NCBI GenBank assembly: GCA_042090735.1 | Contig: JBELIU010000036.1 | Coordinates: forward strand, 1-16,770 | Length of the DNA: 16,770 nt | Direction: 5' to 3' | Source: Novosphingopyxis sp042090735 | Lineage (GTDB): Bacteria > Pseudomonadota > Alphaproteobacteria > Sphingomonadales > Sphingomonadaceae | Translations under genes and position numbers: made by a program | Notes under the pieces: model-generated | The model's input: the letters and a program-made list of their open reading frames with translations, nothing else | Database searches by the model: none | What the model was told of the DNA's origin: nothing | Shown: positions 13,172 to 16,770 of the stretch, one piece after another | Layout: each line of letters begins with the position of its first letter | Position numbering within the stretch: position 1 is the first letter of the stretch

Positions 13172-15745
13172 ATGAGCGATGTTCCTGAAAATAGCGCGCC
13201 TTCGGGCCCGAATACCAACGCCTATGGCGCAGACAGCATCAAGGTCCTGAAAGGGCTGGACGCGGTGCGCAAGCGCCCCGGCATGTACATTGGCGATACC
13301 GACGACGGCTCCGGCCTCCACCACATGGTGTTCGAGGTGTCCGACAATGCGATCGACGAAGCGCTGGCCGGTCACTGCGACAAGGTGCTGATCGAACTCA
13401 ATCCGGACGGCTCGGTTTCGGTCGAGGACAATGGCCGCGGCATCCCGGTCGATATGCACAAGGGCGAAGGCGTCTCGGCGGCGGAAGTCATCATGACGCA
13501 GCTGCACGCGGGCGGCAAGTTCGAGAATACGAGCGACGACAATGCCTACAAGGTGTCCGGCGGCCTGCACGGCGTGGGCGTTTCGGTGGTGAACGCGCTT
13601 TCCGAATGGCTGGAGCTCACCATCTGGCGCGACGGACGCGAGCACTGGATGCGGTTCGAGCATGGCAATTCGGTCGCGCCGCTCGAAGATCGCGGCCCTG
13701 CGCCCGACCGCGGCGGAGAGCCCTATAGCGGCACGCGCGTCACCTTTCTGCCGTCCACCGACACGTTCAAGAATGTGAACGAGTTCGATTTCGACAAGTT
13801 GGAGCATCGCTATCGCGAGCTGGCCTTTTTGAATTCTGGGGTTCGTATCGTCATCCGCGATGGCCGCCATGAGGAGCCGATCGAAAAGGAAATGTTCTAC
13901 GAGGGCGGCATCGCGGCCTTCGTCAAATATCTGGACCGCAACAAGACCCCGCTGCTGCCCGATCCCATTGCGATCAGTTCCGAACGGGACGGCATCGGCA
14001 TCGATGTCGCGTTGGAATGGAACGACAGCTATTACGAGAATGTCCTCACCTTCACCAACAACATCCCGCAGCGCGACGGCGGCACGCACCTCGCCGCCTT
14101 CCGCGCCGCGCTGACCCGTACGCTCAACAATTATGCCGAGCGTTCGGGCCTGATGAAGAAGGAGAAGGTCAAGCTTACCGGGGATGACATGCGCGAAGGG
14201 CTGACCGCGATCGTTTCGGTCAAGCTGCCCGATCCGAAGTTCGGATCGCAGACCAAGGACAAGCTGGTCAGCAGCGAAGTCCGCCAGCCGCTGGAAAGCC
14301 TGATGGCGGACCGAATGAGCGAATGGCTGGAGGAAAATCCGCAATATGCCGCCGCGGTGATCCAGAAGACCGTCGATGCCGCCGCCGCGCGCGAAGCGGC
14401 CCGCCGGGCGCGCGAGCTTACCCGGCGAAAGGGCGTGATGGACATCGCCTCCCTGCCCGGCAAGCTGGCCGATTGTCAGGAGCGCGATCCGGCGAAATCC
14501 GAACTGTTCCTGGTCGAGGGTGACAGCGCCGGCGGCTCCGCCAAGCAGGGGCGCGACCGGCATTATCAGGCCATCCTTCCGCTGAAGGGCAAGATCCTGA
14601 ACGTCGAGCGCGCACGGTTTGACCGTATGCTGTCTTCCAAGGAAGTCGGCACACTGATCCAGGCGATGGGCACCGGCATCGGGCGCGAGGACTTCAACGT
14701 CGAGAAGCTGCGCTACCACAAGATCGTCATCATGACCGACGCCGACGTGGACGGGGCGCACATCCGCACCCTGCTCCTCACCTTCTTCTACCGTCAGATG
14801 CCCGAGATCATCGAGCGCGGACATCTCTACATCGCGCAGCCGCCGCTGTACAAGGTGGGCCGCGGCAAGAGCGAGGTTTATCTGAAGGACAACAACGCGC
14901 TCGACGCCTATCTGATCGACGCGGGTTTGAACTCGATGGTGATGGAGACCGAAGGCGGCCAGCGTGCCGGCAAGGATCTTCGCACGCTCGTCGAGCATGC
15001 GCGGCGTATGCGCAGCCTGATGGCCTACATCCCGCGCCGCTACGATCCCGCGATCATCGAGGCGCTCGCCTTGGCGGGCGCGCTGTCTCCCGACCTCACA
15101 GCCGATCAGCGCCAGGCCGCCGCCGCGGAAGCCGCACGCTGGATGGACGCCGCCGATGAGGAGGGCCGCTGGTCCGCCCATGTCGGCGAAGAAGGCGGCT
15201 ATCGGTTCGAACGGCTGTGGCGCGGCGTGACCGACCATCACCGCGTCGACGCCGGGTTCCTGGTTTCCGCCGAAGCACGCAAGCTCCACAAGCTCGCCAC
15301 CGAGGAGAAGGAAAGCTACGCCACCGCCAGCCGCCTGATGAGCCAGAAGGCCGCCGAGCAGGAAGCCGAGCTGGCCGAAGCCGACGACCCGCTTGCCGAG
15401 GAGAGCGAGGGCCAGGAGAACGAGCCCAATCGCCTCACCGCGCGCGCAGACGATGGCGGCGCAGCGGGAACCCGCATCACGCGCCCGAGCGAACTGCTCG
15501 ACGCGGTGCTCGCCAGCGGCAAAAAGGGTCTCGCGGTTCAGCGGTACAAGGGGCTGGGCGAAATGAACGCCGAGCAGCTGTGGGAGACCACGCTCGATCC
15601 GGAAAACCGCGCTCTCCTGCAGGTCGAGATCGAGCAGGCCGATGTCGCCGATGAAATCTTTACCAAGCTGATGGGCGACGTGGTCGAGCCGCGCCGCGAA
15701 TTCATCCAGGACAATGCGCTCGACGTGGCGAACCTCGACGTCTGA
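13172..15745 (+). CDS. gyrB: DNA gyrase subunit B
   Basis: ATPase subunit of gyrase, which introduces negative supercoils together with GyrA. The 857-aa protein has the GHKL ATPase domain (about 20-230) with Glu55 and Asn59 in FEVSDNAIDEA, EDNGRG at 85-90 and the lid GGLHGVGVSVV at 120-130; the transducer domain with the QTK loop at 360-362; TOPRIM with Glu449 in VEGDSAGG and DADVDG at 523-528; and the C-terminal RYKGLGEMN at 791-799. Between TOPRIM and the tail is the large insert typical of Gram-negative GyrB, including a strongly acidic, probably flexible stretch at 728-756. The full set supports GyrB rather than ParE. The ATG at 13172 has no Shine-Dalgarno; a TATATC 7 nt upstream may be a -10 for a nearly leaderless transcript. 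A strong hairpin follows the stop. Confidence 0.97.
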   Translation: MSDVPENSAPSGPNTNAYGADSIKVLKGLDAVRKRPGMYIGDTDDGSGLHHMVFEVSDNAIDEALAGHCDKVLIELNPDGSVSVEDNGRGIPVDMHKGEGVSAAEVIMTQLHAGGKFENTSDDNAYKVSGGLHGVGVSVVNALSEWLELTIWRDGREHWMRFEHGNSVAPLEDRGPAPDRGGEPYSGTRVTFLPSTDTFKNVNEFDFDKLEHRYRELAFLNSGVRIVIRDGRHEEPIEKEMFYEGGIAAFVKYLDRNKTPLLPDPIAISSERDGIGIDVALEWNDSYYENVLTFTNNIPQRDGGTHLAAFRAALTRTLNNYAERSGLMKKEKVKLTGDDMREGLTAIVSVKLPDPKFGSQTKDKLVSSEVRQPLESLMADRMSEWLEENPQYAAAVIQKTVDAAAAREAARRARELTRRKGVMDIASLPGKLADCQERDPAKSELFLVEGDSAGGSAKQGRDRHYQAILPLKGKILNVERARFDRMLSSKEVGTLIQAMGTGIGREDFNVEKLRYHKIVIMTDADVDGAHIRTLLLTFFYRQMPEIIERGHLYIAQPPLYKVGRGKSEVYLKDNNALDAYLIDAGLNSMVMETEGGQRAGKDLRTLVEHARRMRSLMAYIPRRYDPAIIEALALAGALSPDLTADQRQAAAAEAARWMDAADEEGRWSAHVGEEGGYRFERLWRGVTDHHRVDAGFLVSAEARKLHKLATEEKESYATASRLMSQKAAEQEAELAEADDPLAEESEGQENEPNRLTARADDGGAAGTRITRPSELLDAVLASGKKGLAVQRYKGLGEMNAEQLWETTLDPENRALLQVEIEQADVADEIFTKLMGDVVEPRREFIQDNALDVANLDV

Positions 15746-15756
15746 TCCGCCAACGG

Positions 15757-15788
15757 AAAAGGGAGAGCGTTGCCGCTCTCCCTTCCCT
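15757..15788. terminator. Bidirectional intrinsic terminator between gyrB and the BON-domain gene
   Basis: A perfect 11-bp stem, AAGGGAGAGCG (15759-15769) and CGCTCTCCCTT (15774-15784), closes on the tetraloop TTGC. Read leftward the stem runs into TTTT, read rightward into TT followed by CCC. It starts 13 nt after the gyrB stop and lies about 30 nt beyond the stop of the convergent BON-domain gene, so it can serve both. Confidence 0.85.
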
Positions 15789-15815
15789 CGCGTTGCGCGA
15801 ACCTTCGGCGGCTAA

Positions 15816-16631
15816 TCAGCCCGCCTTGTCGGAATAGTCCTCTTCGCGTTCGAGCGAACCGACATTCTCCTGCGCCGGCTCTCGCACGGCTGATCGCGGG
15901 GTGGCACCGGCCGTCGCACCGTAGCGCTGGTCGCCCGCGAAAGTGCGGTTTCTGCTATCGTCGACGCGCAGATTGTTCTGCACGTGGCCGATGCCCGCAA
16001 CGCTGTCGGCCAGATCTTCGGCACGGCGCTTGGCGCGCCTGCTGTCGACGCTGCCGTCCATGGTCAGTTCGCCGTCGGCGATGCTGAGCTCGATATTGGA
16101 CGCATCGAGCAGCGGATCGTGGAACATACGTTCGCTGACATCTTCCAGCATCTTGTCGTCGGACCGCACATAACCCTTGGGGCCGCGTCCGCGATGGTCG
16201 AGATCGCGGCGAGCAGCAGCCTCTTCATCACCGAACCAGCTGGCAACTTCATCGCCCGCGCGCTCCATCCAGCCGCGATCGCTCTCGCTATAGCGGCGAT
16301 CGTCGTCGTCACCGTCGCGTTCGACATAGAAGCCCGTCTGGTTGCCGAAGCCACCTGTGTGGCGATCATCGCTGCGCGGCGCATAGGTGCTGCCGAGAGC
16401 GGGCGCTCCACCATTTCCGCGTCCCGAATAGGGCCTGCTGGAGCCGGAGCCGGGCGAATACGGATCGTCGCGGCGGCCGGGGATTTCATCATAGGGGACG
16501 CGACCGCGTTCTTGCGACACGGGACTGGAACGGTCCCGCTCCATACGATTGGTGAAATTGTCGAAACTGCCTCCACCGCGATGCAAATCGTCGCCGAAGC
16601 GGGATGACGAATTGTCGTAATCTCGTGCCAT
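15816..16631 (-). CDS. BON-domain protein with long disordered N-terminus, probable stress-response protein
   Basis: This 271-aa protein has no signal peptide or membrane helix. Residues 1-110 are low-complexity and rich in Gly, Ser, Arg, Asp, Pro and Tyr, hence probably disordered. A conserved-looking block follows (SWFGDEEAAARRDLD, 131-145; HRGRGPKGYVRSDDKMLEDV), and then a BON domain (about 154-224) with the hallmark GHVQNNLRV at its end. BON domains bind lipids or other surface ligands in envelope and osmotic-stress proteins; this SWFGD-BON type is common in Alphaproteobacteria, and its biochemical role is not established as far as I know. AGAGGA lies 10 nt before the ATG at 16631, and an EcfG-like promoter lies farther upstream, which fits general-stress control. 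The C-terminal tail (225-271) is again low-complexity. Confidence 0.88.
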   Translation of the reverse strand: MARDYDNSSSRFGDDLHRGGGSFDNFTNRMERDRSSPVSQERGRVPYDEIPGRRDDPYSPGSGSSRPYSGRGNGGAPALGSTYAPRSDDRHTGGFGNQTGFYVERDGDDDDRRYSESDRGWMERAGDEVASWFGDEEAAARRDLDHRGRGPKGYVRSDDKMLEDVSERMFHDPLLDASNIELSIADGELTMDGSVDSRRAKRRAEDLADSVAGIGHVQNNLRVDDSRNRTFAGDQRYGATAGATPRSAVREPAQENVGSLEREEDYSDKAG

Positions 16632-16693
16632 GATTTTTCTGTCCTCTCTTCACGCGTGCGGGCCGGATCGGGCCAGCGCGCTACCGGACAGAA

Positions 16694-16719
16694 AACCCGC
16701 AAGACTCTGGCTTCGTTCC
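16694..16719 (-). promoter_or_regulatory. EcfG-type (general stress sigma factor) promoter of the BON-domain gene
   Basis: On the minus strand GGAAC (16719-16715) is followed after 17 nt by GGTT (16697-16694). The known consensus for alphaproteobacterial EcfG/SigT promoters is GGAAC, 16-17 nt, then cGTT, so only the first, weaker base of the -10 differs. Transcription would start near 16687 and give a leader of about 56 nt before the ATG. This is a pattern match; it has not been tested. Confidence 0.6.
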
Positions 16720-16770
16720 GCTTCCTCAACAGCCTGACTTTATCGGCAACGCAGAAAACGTGATCGCACT
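16720..16770. other. Right-end non-coding stretch
   Basis: No gene, hairpin or RNA is seen in these last bases beyond the promoter of the BON-domain gene. The region is slightly richer in A and T than the genes. Confidence 0.3.

Noticed and set aside
13109..15289. A 726-codon open frame on the strand opposite gyrB
   Set aside because: It mirrors gyrB, whose protein is unmistakable. The composition (His, Asp, Gln, Ala, Arg, Val-rich, no domain) is typical of antisense frames in GC-rich genes.
13172..15745. Topoisomerase IV subunit ParE instead of GyrB
   Set aside because: The large insert after TOPRIM and the overall length fit Gram-negative GyrB; ParE is shorter and lacks the insert.

Overview
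The window reads as ordinary chromosome of a GC-rich alphaproteobacterium, most likely a member of the Sphingomonadales (Sphingomonas/Erythrobacter-like). This is inferred from GyrB, from a bacteriophytochrome with an HWE-family kinase, from a BON-domain protein of a type common in that group, from an EcfG-like promoter, and from dense packing with many 4-nt gene overlaps. I see no rRNA, tRNA, transposase, integrase, phage gene or CRISPR array.

Left part (1-3067). A truncated EEP-superfamily nuclease/phosphatase runs rightward off the left edge. Facing it, one nucleotide away, is a leftward group: a DMT-family transporter, a DUF427 protein and a lipoprotein glycerophosphodiester phosphodiesterase. 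The last two overlap by 4 nt, with a TTG start. A 13-codon upstream ORF with a G8 tract ends on the transporter's start codon.

GuaA/repair group (3068-6815, leftward). guaA (GMP synthase) is followed by a 71-aa orphan, a divergent endonuclease III-like protein, a 63-aa orphan, classical nth and an ArsC/YffB-type reductase. Overlaps or very short gaps join most members, which suggests one or two transcripts linking guanine nucleotide synthesis with base-excision repair.

Light-sensing unit (6926-10032, rightward). Heme oxygenase (makes biliverdin) overlaps by 4 nt a full bacteriophytochrome, PAS-GAF-PHY-HWE kinase-REC. The chromophore, phosphotransfer and receiver residues are all present. It is divergent from guaA.

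Right part (10036-16770). A leftward pair follows: a secreted M20 metallopeptidase and an AMP-forming acyl-CoA ligase. Next comes gyrB (rightward), closed by an 11-bp-stem terminator shared with the convergent BON-domain stress protein. That protein's upstream region carries a good match to an EcfG (alphaproteobacterial general stress sigma factor) promoter.

No clearly new multi-gene system is visible. The most interesting points are the divergent second endonuclease III with an apparent CTG start, the orphan small proteins around it, the phytochrome receiver resembling the stress-linked FATGUY class alongside an EcfG-type promoter in the same window, the G8 upstream ORF, and the stop-codon palindromes where convergent genes meet.
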